A stretch of 6,035 nt of DNA from an uncultured Chloroflexota bacterium (GCA_937138275.1 CAKZOY010000341.1:1-6035), one strand, 5' to 3'; shown: positions 1-5,666, counted from the stretch's first letter. The notes: generated by a model from the sequence alone, not told the origin. Numbers and translations: made by a program.

Positions 1-6
1 GGCGCT

Positions 7-33
7 GGGGGATTAGGGGAAGGGAGAGATGGG
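7..33 (+). other. G-quadruplex-capable G-rich tract
   Basis: Four G-runs of three or more bases are separated by short loops: GGGGG (7-11), ATTA, GGGG (16-19), AA, GGG (22-24), AGAGAT, GGG (31-33). This fits the usual G3+N1-7 quadruplex pattern on the plus strand. Folding is inferred from pattern alone. The tract may equally be low-complexity intergenic DNA. Confidence 0.35.
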
Positions 34-60
34 AGGCTTGCATGGGTAGGTTTTTTCACT

Positions 61-84
61 AAGGGCGCTTAAGCGCCCTTTTCC
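61..84 (+). terminator. Candidate intrinsic terminator (perfect palindrome plus short T-run)
   Basis: AAGGGCGCTTAAGCGCCCTT (61-80) is a perfect 20-bp palindrome, and it is followed by TT then CCCC, giving four Ts at the stem end. On the plus strand this resembles a Rho-independent terminator for a gene lying to the left of the window. The T-run is short, and the palindrome lies inside the inverted-repeat element, so it may be an element arm rather than a true terminator. The reverse strand has no T-run after the stem. Confidence 0.4.
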
Positions 85-115
85 CCTCAGCCCCGCCGTT
101 CACGGCGGGGCGAGG
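85..115 (+). other. Strong GC hairpin resembling an IS200/IS605-type end
   Basis: CCCCGCCG (91-98), loop TTCA, CGGCGGGG (103-110) forms a perfect 8-bp stem. It can be extended past a small internal loop by CCTC (85-88) pairing with GAGG (112-115). Hairpins of this form (GCCCCGCC, short loop, GGCGGGG) are typical of the right ends of IS200/IS605/TnpB elements. No transposase or TnpB coding sequence lies next to it, so at most this is a remnant or a derived palindromic repeat. The IS link rests on remembered family resemblance only. Confidence 0.4.
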
Positions 116-151
116 AGGGCCGCTCCCCAAAAAAACTTACCCATAAAAGAG

Positions 152-291
152 GAGGGTGCTGAGAAACTCTTTCTATAAACCACTAAGACGCAAAGGCACC
201 AAGAAAAATGGTTGTTTTGTTCCACTTTCAGGGCATTTTTCGCCCTTTTCTGGGATTTTCGTTCCCCCAAAGCGACTTTTTCAGCACCCTC
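152..291. repeat. 140-bp segment bounded by 15-bp inverted repeats
   Basis: GAGGGTGCTGAGAAA at 152-166 and TTTTTCAGCACCCTC at 277-291 are reverse complements at 14 of 15 positions. A CCCAT sequence also recurs 6-7 bases outside each arm in inverted orientation (140-144, and as ATGGG at 298-302). The interior is AT-richer than the surroundings and has no supported gene. The segment starts 7 bases after the end of the 42-144 element, so the two may be parts of one composite repeat or two nested insertions. Confidence 0.4.
178..208. repeat. Degenerate 8-bp periodic repeat
   Basis: Three 8-base units follow one another: CACTAAGA (181-188... within the run), CGCAAAGG and CACCAAGA (197-204), then an A-run. 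From memory, similar strings of the type CACTAAGACGCAAAGGCACC recur in intergenic DNA of many environmental bacteria. That recollection is not checked here. The function is unknown. Confidence 0.4.
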
Positions 292-399
292 AAGAGGATG
301 GGAGGGGGAAAAGGACAAGTATATCGCCGGTATACGGAAACATCCGGTTGTCATTCAGGAAAGAGGATGGTGCCGCGTATATCTGCGAATTGTTGATCC

Positions 400-427
400 T
401 TGCTGGGGCTATGAAGCCTGCTATTAT
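400..427 (+). promoter_or_regulatory. Candidate sigma-70-type promoter for the ABC transporter block
   Basis: TATTAT (422-427) matches the -10 consensus at five of six bases. It lies 16 bp after TTGCTG (400-405), which matches the -35 consensus only in TTG. A start near 434 would give a leader of about 45 bases before the permease gene. The -35 is weak, so this is the best local candidate rather than a firm call. Confidence 0.3.
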
Positions 428-478
428 AACCACAAATGTGCAGAGTTTGTGGGTAGATGTCCGTAACCCGTGACGGTG

Positions 479-2989
479 ATGTGCCGCCTTGTGTTTTCTC
501 CCTTACGCAATCGCCCTTTCCGCACGTTGCTGCTCTTCTCCGCCGTGCTGGTCGTCAGCGCGGCTTTCGGTCTGTTCCTCTCCGCTTCGGAGACCACCAT
601 CGTAGAGGTGGACCAGGACCTCGCCCGCTACTGGCGCACCACCTACGACATCCTGGTGCGTCCCCCCGGTTACCGCTCGGAAGTGGAGGAGCAGTACAAC
701 CTGGTCCAGCCCAACTACCTTCTGGGGATTCCCGGCGGCATCTCTTTCGCCCAGTACAAGGCCATCCGGAACATCCCGGGGGTGGAGGTGGCTGCCCCGA
801 TCGCGGTCGTCGGTGGGTTTGAAAAATCGCTGAGTTTGCTGATTACCGAGGTGCTTCCTCCGGGAACCTACGCCACTTATTGTGCCTTCACAGAGGACGA
901 CGGGGTGCGCCTTTTCCGGGAGGGTTATGGCCCCGAATTTTACCACATCGGCCCCGACGCCAGCGCGCTTTCCGATGAGGAGTTGACCGCGAAAGGAGTA
1001 TCTCCCGCCTGGGCGATGCCGTCCTGTGCCTTTTCGGTGTCCGGGCTGCTGGTGGGGGTGGACCCGGAGGCGGAGGAAGCCCTTGTGGGCCTGAGTCGAG
1101 CGGTGACCAGTGGGACTCCTCTCCAGAAGGTGGCCATTCCGCTTCTCCCCATAGACGAAATCTTCCCCAAGTTTCCCAGAGTCTCGGAGACGAAGCTCTA
1201 CTCCGTTCCCGTCCTGCTGAACGTCACTCCCTATCTTTCCTTCACCGTATCCGGGCAGGTGGTGCAACTGGAACTGCCGTCAGAGGTTCAGGGGATTCGG
1301 GACATTCTCAGCAGGGGCGGCGCGGAGTTTCTGGCGACCCTGCCCCACGGGGAAGTCGTAGCGGGCAACACACGGGAAGGGTGGGAGGCTTACAGAGAAC
1401 GGGTCGGGGCCTTTTCGGAACCCGGGGGAACGATATGGTTTCACCCTTTCCAGGGCACGGTGCCCCCGGTGTGGAGGGCATCGCCGGTGGAGTACCGGGT
1501 GCTTCCCCCCTTCCAGGGCTGGGAACCGGTGCTGGAAGCGGTCCCCAGGGAAGAGGGTTTCCGGGAGGTGACCCAGCACTCCGTCTCTCCCTTCGCCTGG
1601 TTTGTCGTTGGGACCTTCAACGTGGAGAAACTGGGCTTGCCGGAGGAACTATCTGCCGTTCCCCTGGAGACCTACTTTCCCCCCAGAGGAGTCCTTCGGT
1701 ACGACGAAAACGGCGATCCTGCCCCCCCCATCCTTATCCGACCGACGAGCAAACCATCCGACTATTTCCAGTCCCCGCCGCTGCTACTGACGACGCTGGA
1801 GGCTGCCCGGGCCATTGCCGGAGAGGATTGCATCAGCACCATCCGGGTGCGGGTGGCGGGAATTGACCGTTTCTCCCCTCAGACCCAGAGTCGGATAGAG
1901 GCGATCGCCTCGGAGATCATCCGGCGCACGGGTCTGGAAGTGGATGTGGTTGTCGGCTCATCCCCACGGCCTGTGCCGGTGCACATCCCCGGCCTGGGGT
2001 ATATGGAGGAGTACTGGGTCCAGAAGGGAGTCACCCTTACCACCCACCGGGAGGTTCGGCGGGCCGACCTGCTCCTGTTTGTAGCGCTGCTGGGGGTCTG
2101 CGCGCTCTTCATTTTCAACACTTCCGCCACGACGGTGGTGGGGCGGGTCGGGGAGTTGGGCCTGTTGAAGGCGCTGGGGTGGCGGGGGCGCTCGCTGGCG
2201 GCGCTGATCCTGACGGAAGGGCTGCTTATCGGCGCGGCGGGCGGGATCGTGGGGATGGGGCTGGCCGGGGGGCTGGCGAAGGGATTGGGGCTGGTGTTCC
2301 CGGCGGGTCGGGCGCTGCTGATCCTCCCCACCGGGATATTGCTCTGCCTGGCGGGTTTCGCGCTTCCGGCGATTTGGGCCGGTCGGGTACCGCCAGTGGT
2401 CGTCATCCGGCAGGGGGAGCAGGCAGTGCAGGCGAGGGCGCCCCGCTGGCTGGGGTATGCGGGCCGCTCCCTGTGGAGGCGAGGGGTGCAGGCTTGGCTG
2501 GCGGTGGGGGTGATGGCTGCTGGTGCGGGGATACTGACGTTTCTGCTCTGCCTGCTGGCGGGGATGCGGGGGTACTTGGCGCTGACGCTGCTGGGGCAAT
2601 ACATCCTGATGCGGGTGAGCGGGTATCATTGGGGGATGGTGGGCGTGACGGTGGGGATTGGTGCACTGGCAGTGGCGGACGTGCTGCTGGTGGAAATGGA
2701 GAGACGGCGGGCAGAGATTGGTGTGCTGAAAGCGATAGGCTGGCGGACAGGAGCGGTGATGGGGCTGTTTCTGGCCGAAGGGGCGCTGCTGGGGCTGGCG
2801 GGCGGGCTGGCCGGGACGGCGCTGGGGCTGGGGGTGTATCTGGCGCTCTACCGGGAGTTCGGGCTGGGGCTATTGGGGGCCGCGGCGGCAGGGCTGGCGG
2901 TGCCGGTGGGTGTGGGGATGCTGGCGGCCCTCTACCCGGCCCGGGTGGCGGCGCGGGTTCCCCCGGCGGAGGCGGTGCGCGCGGAATAA
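479..2989 (+). CDS. ABC transporter permease, FtsX/MacB-like, with two membrane domains and a large outer domain
   Basis: This is the membrane subunit of a type VII (MacB/LolCDE/FtsX-class) ABC system, 836 aa if started at ATG 479. One hydrophobic helix (about residues 16-35) leads into a long extracytoplasmic domain (about 37-528) with YDILVRP at 56-62, LVQPN at 75-79 and GGIS at 86-89. An FtsX-like domain follows with helices near 530-552, 573-603 and 611-633, then a second with helices near 672-695, 718-739, 759-789 and 797-822. The two domains are internal repeats: ELGLLKALGWR (559-569) matches EIGVLKAIGWR (746-756), and each ends with an RVPP motif (636-639, 826-829). These are the cytoplasmic loops that normally touch the ATPase. 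The second domain has only a loop of about 20 residues where the first carries nearly 500. Outer-domain cysteines lie at 135, 183 and 451. GTG 470 is an alternative start, since an in-frame TAA sits at 464-466. Neither start has a good Shine-Dalgarno. The ATPase gene follows. Substrate unknown. Confidence 0.88.
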   Translation: MCRLVFSPLRNRPFRTLLLFSAVLVVSAAFGLFLSASETTIVEVDQDLARYWRTTYDILVRPPGYRSEVEEQYNLVQPNYLLGIPGGISFAQYKAIRNIPGVEVAAPIAVVGGFEKSLSLLITEVLPPGTYATYCAFTEDDGVRLFREGYGPEFYHIGPDASALSDEELTAKGVSPAWAMPSCAFSVSGLLVGVDPEAEEALVGLSRAVTSGTPLQKVAIPLLPIDEIFPKFPRVSETKLYSVPVLLNVTPYLSFTVSGQVVQLELPSEVQGIRDILSRGGAEFLATLPHGEVVAGNTREGWEAYRERVGAFSEPGGTIWFHPFQGTVPPVWRASPVEYRVLPPFQGWEPVLEAVPREEGFREVTQHSVSPFAWFVVGTFNVEKLGLPEELSAVPLETYFPPRGVLRYDENGDPAPPILIRPTSKPSDYFQSPPLLLTTLEAARAIAGEDCISTIRVRVAGIDRFSPQTQSRIEAIASEIIRRTGLEVDVVVGSSPRPVPVHIPGLGYMEEYWVQKGVTLTTHREVRRADLLLFVALLGVCALFIFNTSATTVVGRVGELGLLKALGWRGRSLAALILTEGLLIGAAGGIVGMGLAGGLAKGLGLVFPAGRALLILPTGILLCLAGFALPAIWAGRVPPVVVIRQGEQAVQARAPRWLGYAGRSLWRRGVQAWLAVGVMAAGAGILTFLLCLLAGMRGYLALTLLGQYILMRVSGYHWGMVGVTVGIGALAVADVLLVEMERRRAEIGVLKAIGWRTGAVMGLFLAEGALLGLAGGLAGTALGLGVYLALYREFGLGLLGAAAAGLAVPVGVGMLAALYPARVAARVPPAEAVRAE

Positions 2990-2990
2990 G

Positions 2991-3030
2991 CAAGTTTGCA
3001 AGTTTGTAAGTTTGCAAGTGGGCAAGTTTG
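2991..3030 (+). repeat. Five-unit 8-bp tandem repeat between permease and ATPase genes
   Basis: The units are CAAGTTTG (2991-2998), CAAGTTTG (2999-3006), TAAGTTTG (3007-3014), CAAGTGGG (3015-3022) and CAAGTTTG (3023-3030). The array begins one base after the permease stop and ends two bases before the Shine-Dalgarno of the ATPase gene, filling most of the 59-bp gap. It is AT-rich against a very GC-rich background. Copy number could vary by slippage, changing the distance between the two genes. No function is shown by the sequence. Confidence 0.85.
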
Positions 3031-3032
3031 CT

Positions 3033-3041
3033 AAGGAGGAG
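3033..3041 (+). promoter_or_regulatory. Strong ribosome binding site fixing the ATPase start
   Basis: AAGGAGGAG lies 7 bases before ATG 3049. It is a near-perfect anti-Shine-Dalgarno match, and it rules out the upstream in-frame TTG at 3028, which would lie before it. The ATPase therefore has its own efficient translation start and does not need coupling to the permease. Confidence 0.85.
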
Positions 3042-3048
3042 AGCGGTG

Positions 3049-3720
3049 ATGATTCAGACCGAAAATCTGAGCAAAATCTACAGCGATGGCGCGCCGGTGC
3101 GGGCGCTGGACGGGGTCACCCTGGAGATTGCCGCCGGGGAGTTCGTCGCCATCACCGGACCCTCCGGCAGCGGGAAATCCACCCTGCTCAACCTCATCGG
3201 CACGCTGGACCGGCCCACCTCCGGGCGGGTGGTGGTGGACGGGGTGGACCTGAGCACCCTACGGGGAGATGCCCTGGCGGACTTCCGCCGGGAGCGCATC
3301 GGCTTCGTCTTCCAGATGTTCCACCTGGTGCCAACACAGACGGCCCTGGAGAACGTGATGCTCCCGCTGATCCCCTACCGTCGGGGGCTGAAGTTCCGCC
3401 TGGAGGAACGGGCGAAGGAACTGCTGACGGCCCTGGGGCTGGGAGAGCGCCTGCACCACCTGCCCGGGCAACTCTCCGGTGGGGAGCAGCAGCGCGTGGC
3501 GATCGCCCGGGCGCTGATCAACACCCCGAAAATCATTCTGGCCGACGAGCCGACGGGGAATCTGGACAGCTGGGCGGGGGCGGAGATCGTGGCACTCCTG
3601 CGGCAGTTGAACCGGGAGCGGGGGATCACCGTGCTCGTGGCGACCCACAACGACGCAGTGGCAACACAGGCCGACCGGGTGCTCCGACTGCGGGATGGGC
3701 GGGTGGAGGGAGTTTTTTAA
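3049..3720 (+). CDS. ABC transporter ATP-binding protein, LolD/MacB type
   Basis: The 223-aa length is normal for a stand-alone LolD/FtsE/MacB-type ATPase, which powers FtsX-like permeases from the cytoplasmic face. All nucleotide-binding motifs are intact: Walker A GPSGSGKST (37-45), Q-loop Gln89 in FVFQMF, signature LSGGEQQR (142-149), Walker B ILADE with Asp166 and Glu167, D-loop NLDS (171-174) and switch His200. The stretch LLNLIGTLDRPTSG (46-59) is characteristic of this subfamily. The start is ATG 3049, placed by a strong Shine-Dalgarno. The preceding gene is the matching permease, so the pair probably forms one transporter, with the ATPase as a homodimer. If the permease already carries two membrane domains, one permease may suffice per ATPase dimer, as inferred for fused permeases. 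The stop codon overlaps that of the convergent phosphatase gene. Substrate unknown. Confidence 0.95.
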   Translation: MIQTENLSKIYSDGAPVRALDGVTLEIAAGEFVAITGPSGSGKSTLLNLIGTLDRPTSGRVVVDGVDLSTLRGDALADFRRERIGFVFQMFHLVPTQTALENVMLPLIPYRRGLKFRLEERAKELLTALGLGERLHHLPGQLSGGEQQRVAIARALINTPKIILADEPTGNLDSWAGAEIVALLRQLNRERGITVLVATHNDAVATQADRVLRLRDGRVEGVF

Positions 3721-3732
3721 CCCATCTCCTCC
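3705..3732. other. Imperfect hairpin across the shared stop codons of convergent genes
   Basis: GGAGGGAG (3705-3712) can pair with CTCCTCC (3726-3732) with one bulged G and a 13-base loop containing the T-run and both stop codons. Neither strand has a T-run directly after the stem, so it does not qualify as an intrinsic terminator. It is the only structure visible at the meeting point of the two transcription units. Confidence 0.3.
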
Positions 3733-4325
3733 AGATGACAGCAATCATTCACCCCGCAGATGCGCGGGCGACCGTCCTCTATCTCCACAACGCTCAGCGA
3801 CCCGTTGTCCAGGCGCAGGGGTATCCGCCACCCCGGTTGAAGCCCCAGGAGCGAACTCAGATACACCGCCAGCGTGCCACCGTGGGCCACGACAGCGACC
3901 TCCCCCTGCGGATGGGCGGAGATGATGTCGGCGAAAGCCGCCGTCACCCGATCTCGGAAAGATGCCGAGAGTTCCCCTCCGGGAAAATCGGCCCGGTTCG
4001 CCTCCCAGGTGCGAACCACCTCCGGAAACCCCTGGCGGATTTCCTCCACCGTCAGGCCGGAGATGGGCCCAAAATCCCGCTCCCGCAGGCGGGGGTCCAG
4101 AATCAGCGGCCGGCCCAGAAGGTCGGCCACGACCTGCGCCGTCTCCCGCGCCCGACGCAGGTCGCTGGAGTAGACGGCCTCCACCGACCGCCCTGCCAGC
4201 CGCCGGGCGACGGCCTCCGCTTCCGCCCGGCCCCTTTCGTCCAGCGGCGGGTCCAGCCACCCCTGAACCCGCCGCTCGGCGTTCATCGCCGACCGTCCGT
4301 GGCGAATCAGGTAGAGACGAAGCAT
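3717..4325 (-). CDS. Histidine phosphatase family protein (phosphoglycerate-mutase-like; possible alpha-ribazole phosphatase)
   Basis: This 202-aa branch-1 histidine phosphatase is probably a cytoplasmic phosphomonoesterase. The catalytic set is complete: RHG at 8-10 with phospho-accepting His9, the SSDLRRARETA block (53-63) with Arg58, the acid Glu82 in LRERDFG, and His148 in VVAHGG. A PGGE motif (115-118) is also present. The length fits the small monofunctional members (CobC/GpmB/PhoE-like). The ATG at 4325 lies directly before the RHG block. Longer in-frame extensions add a Gly/Pro-rich stretch encoded inside the GTPase gene and are not credible. The start lies within the last 19 bases of the upstream meaB gene and has only a weak Shine-Dalgarno, so translation is probably coupled. 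Its place behind two B12-dependent mutase genes makes an alpha-ribazole phosphatase role attractive, but family members differ widely in substrate and the sequence does not decide. It could equally act on sugar phosphates or nucleotides. Confidence 0.9.
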   Translation of the reverse strand: MLRLYLIRHGRSAMNAERRVQGWLDPPLDERGRAEAEAVARRLAGRSVEAVYSSDLRRARETAQVVADLLGRPLILDPRLRERDFGPISGLTVEEIRQGFPEVVRTWEANRADFPGGELSASFRDRVTAAFADIISAHPQGEVAVVAHGGTLAVYLSSLLGLQPGWRIPLRLDNGSLSVVEIEDGRPRICGVNDCCHLEEMG

Positions 4326-5266
4326 CGGCCCATCAGCGCCTGCACCGCCGTATAAACGTCCGTCTCCCGACGGACGAGCCGGTCCACCCAATCCTCCAGT
4401 TCCTTTTCCCCCACTTCGCAGAGTAGATGGGAGAACAGTTCCCCTTCCAGCGCGCGGAGCAGGTCCTCCCGCGCGCGCTCCCGCTCCCGGCGGTCCCAGA
4501 GCCCACTGGCCTGCAGGTACGCCCGATGGGCCGCGATCGCCTCCAGTACCTCCCCCACCCCACTCCCGTCCAGCGCAACGGTCTTGAGGACGGGGGGCCG
4601 CCAGGCCGTCGCCCCGGTATGCCCGGCGCTGTTCCGTCCCAGGTCCAGAGCGACCTCCAGCGCGCGGACCGTCTGCGCCGCACCGGGCCGGTCGGCCTTG
4701 TTCACCACCAGAACATCGGCGATTTCCATCAGACCCGCTTTCAGGGCCTGGACGTCGTCCCCCAGGCCGGGGGCCTCCACGACGATGGTCGTGTGAGCAG
4801 TGCGGGCGATGTCCACCTCCGCCTGTCCTACCCCCACCGTCTCCACCAGCACCACCGAAAACCCGGCGGCATCCAGGACCTTGACCGCGTCGCCGGTGGC
4901 GCGCGCCAGTCCTCCCAAACTGCCCCGCGTCGCCATACTGCGAATAAAGATGCCGGGATCGCCCGCCAGGTCGCGCATCCGCACCCGATCGCCCAGGAGC
5001 GCCCCGCCGGTAAAGGGACTGGTCGGGTCCACTGCGACGATGCCCACCGTCGCCCCGCGGGCGCGTAAACCCTTCGCCAGTTCATTGACCAGGGTAGATT
5101 TGCCCGTGCCCGGGGCGCCGGTCACGCCGACGACGTGAGCCCGACCGGTGTAGGAGTAGAGCACCGCCAGCGCCGCGCGGGCCGGTGGACCGTCGTCTTC
5201 TATCAGCGATATGAGCCGCGCCAGCGCCCGCCGGTCGCCGTTCAGAACATTGGGGACCAGGTCCAC
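4307..5266 (-). CDS. MeaB/ArgK-family GTPase, chaperone of B12-dependent acyl-CoA mutase
   Basis: This is a G3E-type P-loop GTPase of 319 aa, the usual MeaB length. Known family members bind the mutase, use GTP to gate transfer of adenosylcobalamin, and protect the enzyme from inactivation. Visible motifs are the P-loop GVTGAPGTGKSTL (47-59), the family-specific DPTSPFTGGALLGDRVRM block (80-97), Walker B/switch ETVGVGQAEVDIA (142-154) and the base-specificity motif NKAD (189-192). The C-terminal part (about 245-315) is charged and helical, as expected for the dimerisation arm. I chose GTG 5266, one base after the stop of the upstream B12-binding gene, with GAGGAA (5271-5276) as Shine-Dalgarno. 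An in-frame start at 5305 would overlap that gene by 38 bases and adds no conserved residues. The neighbouring mutase subunit supports MeaB over the old ArgK (arginine transport kinase) name. The end overlaps the phosphatase start by 19 bases. Confidence 0.94.
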   Translation of the reverse strand: MDLVPNVLNGDRRALARLISLIEDDGPPARAALAVLYSYTGRAHVVGVTGAPGTGKSTLVNELAKGLRARGATVGIVAVDPTSPFTGGALLGDRVRMRDLAGDPGIFIRSMATRGSLGGLARATGDAVKVLDAAGFSVVLVETVGVGQAEVDIARTAHTTIVVEAPGLGDDVQALKAGLMEIADVLVVNKADRPGAAQTVRALEVALDLGRNSAGHTGATAWRPPVLKTVALDGSGVGEVLEAIAAHRAYLQASGLWDRRERERAREDLLRALEGELFSHLLCEVGEKELEDWVDRLVRRETDVYTAVQALMGRCFVST

Positions 5267-5267
5267 T

Positions 5268-5666
5268 TTATTCCTCGCCCACCGCCCGCCGGACGGCCTC
5301 CACAATGGAGAACGTGGAGGTTCCGGGGCCGAAGATTTCCTCCACCCCTGCAGACCTCAGGGCGGGGACGTCCTCATCGGGGATGATGCCGCCAACGAAG
5401 ACCTTGACGTGGTCCAGCCCCGCTTCCCGCAGCCCTTCAACGACGCGCGGGACCAGGGTCATATGGGCGCCGGAGAGGATGCTCAAGCCCACGGCGTCCA
5501 CGTCCTCCTGCAGGGCGGCCTCCACAATCATCTCCGGCGTCTGCCGCAGGCCGGTATAGATGACCTCCATACCGGCGTCCCGCAGTGCCCGGGCGACCAC
5601 TTTCGCCCCCCTGTCGTGACCGTCCAGTCCGGGCTTGGCGATCAGCACTCGGATTCGCTTTCCCAT
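5268..5666 (-). CDS. Cobalamin-binding small subunit of an acyl-CoA mutase (methylmalonyl-CoA mutase type)
   Basis: This 132-aa protein is a complete B12-binding Rossmann-like domain, as found as a separate small subunit in split mutases and as the C-terminal domain of fused methylmalonyl-CoA mutase. It shows the cobalamin signature DGHDRG (15-20), whose His17 would replace dimethylbenzimidazole as lower ligand, then SILSGAH (62-68), VGGIIPDED (91-99) and FGPGTS (112-117), all conserved contacts of the nucleotide tail. With a large subunit it would serve carbon-skeleton rearrangement, such as succinyl-CoA/methylmalonyl-CoA. The large catalytic subunit is not in the window, so isobutyryl-, 2-hydroxyisobutyryl- or ethylmalonyl-CoA mutase cannot be excluded. 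The start is ATG 5666, with GGAGGA (5671-5676) upstream. A TTG at 5705 overlaps the predicted -10 box and is rejected. It is the first gene of a three-gene unit. Confidence 0.93.
   Translation of the reverse strand: MGKRIRVLIAKPGLDGHDRGAKVVARALRDAGMEVIYTGLRQTPEMIVEAALQEDVDAVGLSILSGAHMTLVPRVVEGLREAGLDHVKVFVGGIIPDEDVPALRSAGVEEIFGPGTSTFSIVEAVRRAVGEE

Larger units (their letters stand above)
42..144. repeat. MITE-like inverted-repeat element of 103 bp
   Basis: The ends are inverted repeats of 16 bp: ATGGGTAGGTTTTTTC at 42-57 and AAAAAAACTTACCCAT at 129-144, which match at 14 of 16 positions when one is reverse-complemented. Between them lie two further strong palindromes, at 61-80 and 91-110. 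The single strand can therefore fold into an outer stem with two inner hairpins, like a small cloverleaf. There is no coding capacity. This layout fits a non-autonomous miniature element or a structured intergenic repeat. No clear target-site duplication is visible just outside the ends, so mobility is an inference. Confidence 0.45.
1..478. other. Left intergenic region, no gene supported
   Basis: Short open frames exist here on both strands, but none has a plausible ribosome binding site, a recognisable protein family or coding-like composition, and they run across inverted repeats. The stretch is less GC-rich than the genes, with A- and T-runs. It holds a G-rich tract, a 103-bp inverted-repeat element, a second inverted-repeat segment and a weak promoter candidate, each listed separately. 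A gene ending just left of the window is possible, because a terminator-like hairpin on the plus strand lies at 61-84. Confidence 0.7.

Noticed and set aside
348..383. TTGTCA (348-353) with TATATC (378-383) as the transporter promoter
   Set aside because: The spacer of 24 bp is too long for sigma-70-type recognition despite a good -35 match.
503..1267. 254-aa open frame on the reverse strand inside the permease gene
   Set aside because: It is antisense to a well-supported coding region, has no ribosome binding site, and its His/Gly/Arg-rich translation fits the shadow of a GC-rich gene.
1879..3017. Several long open frames (up to 276 aa) on both strands over the 3' half of the permease gene
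   Set aside because: They are Pro-, Ala- or Gly/Arg-rich low-complexity translations arising because stop codons are rare in this G-rich stretch. The permease frame has clear membrane helices and conserved motifs.
3705..3732. Possible bidirectional intrinsic terminator at the convergent junction
   Set aside because: The stem is short with a bulge, the T-run is in the loop, and no T-run follows the stem on either strand. It is kept only as an imperfect hairpin.
2910..4355. 481-aa open frame on the plus strand crossing three real genes
   Set aside because: It overlaps the permease end, the whole ATPase and most of the convergent phosphatase in another frame, and has no recognisable domain.
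4427..5068. 213-aa plus-strand open frame opposite meaB
   Set aside because: It is antisense to a gene with intact GTPase motifs; its composition is typical of a shadow frame.
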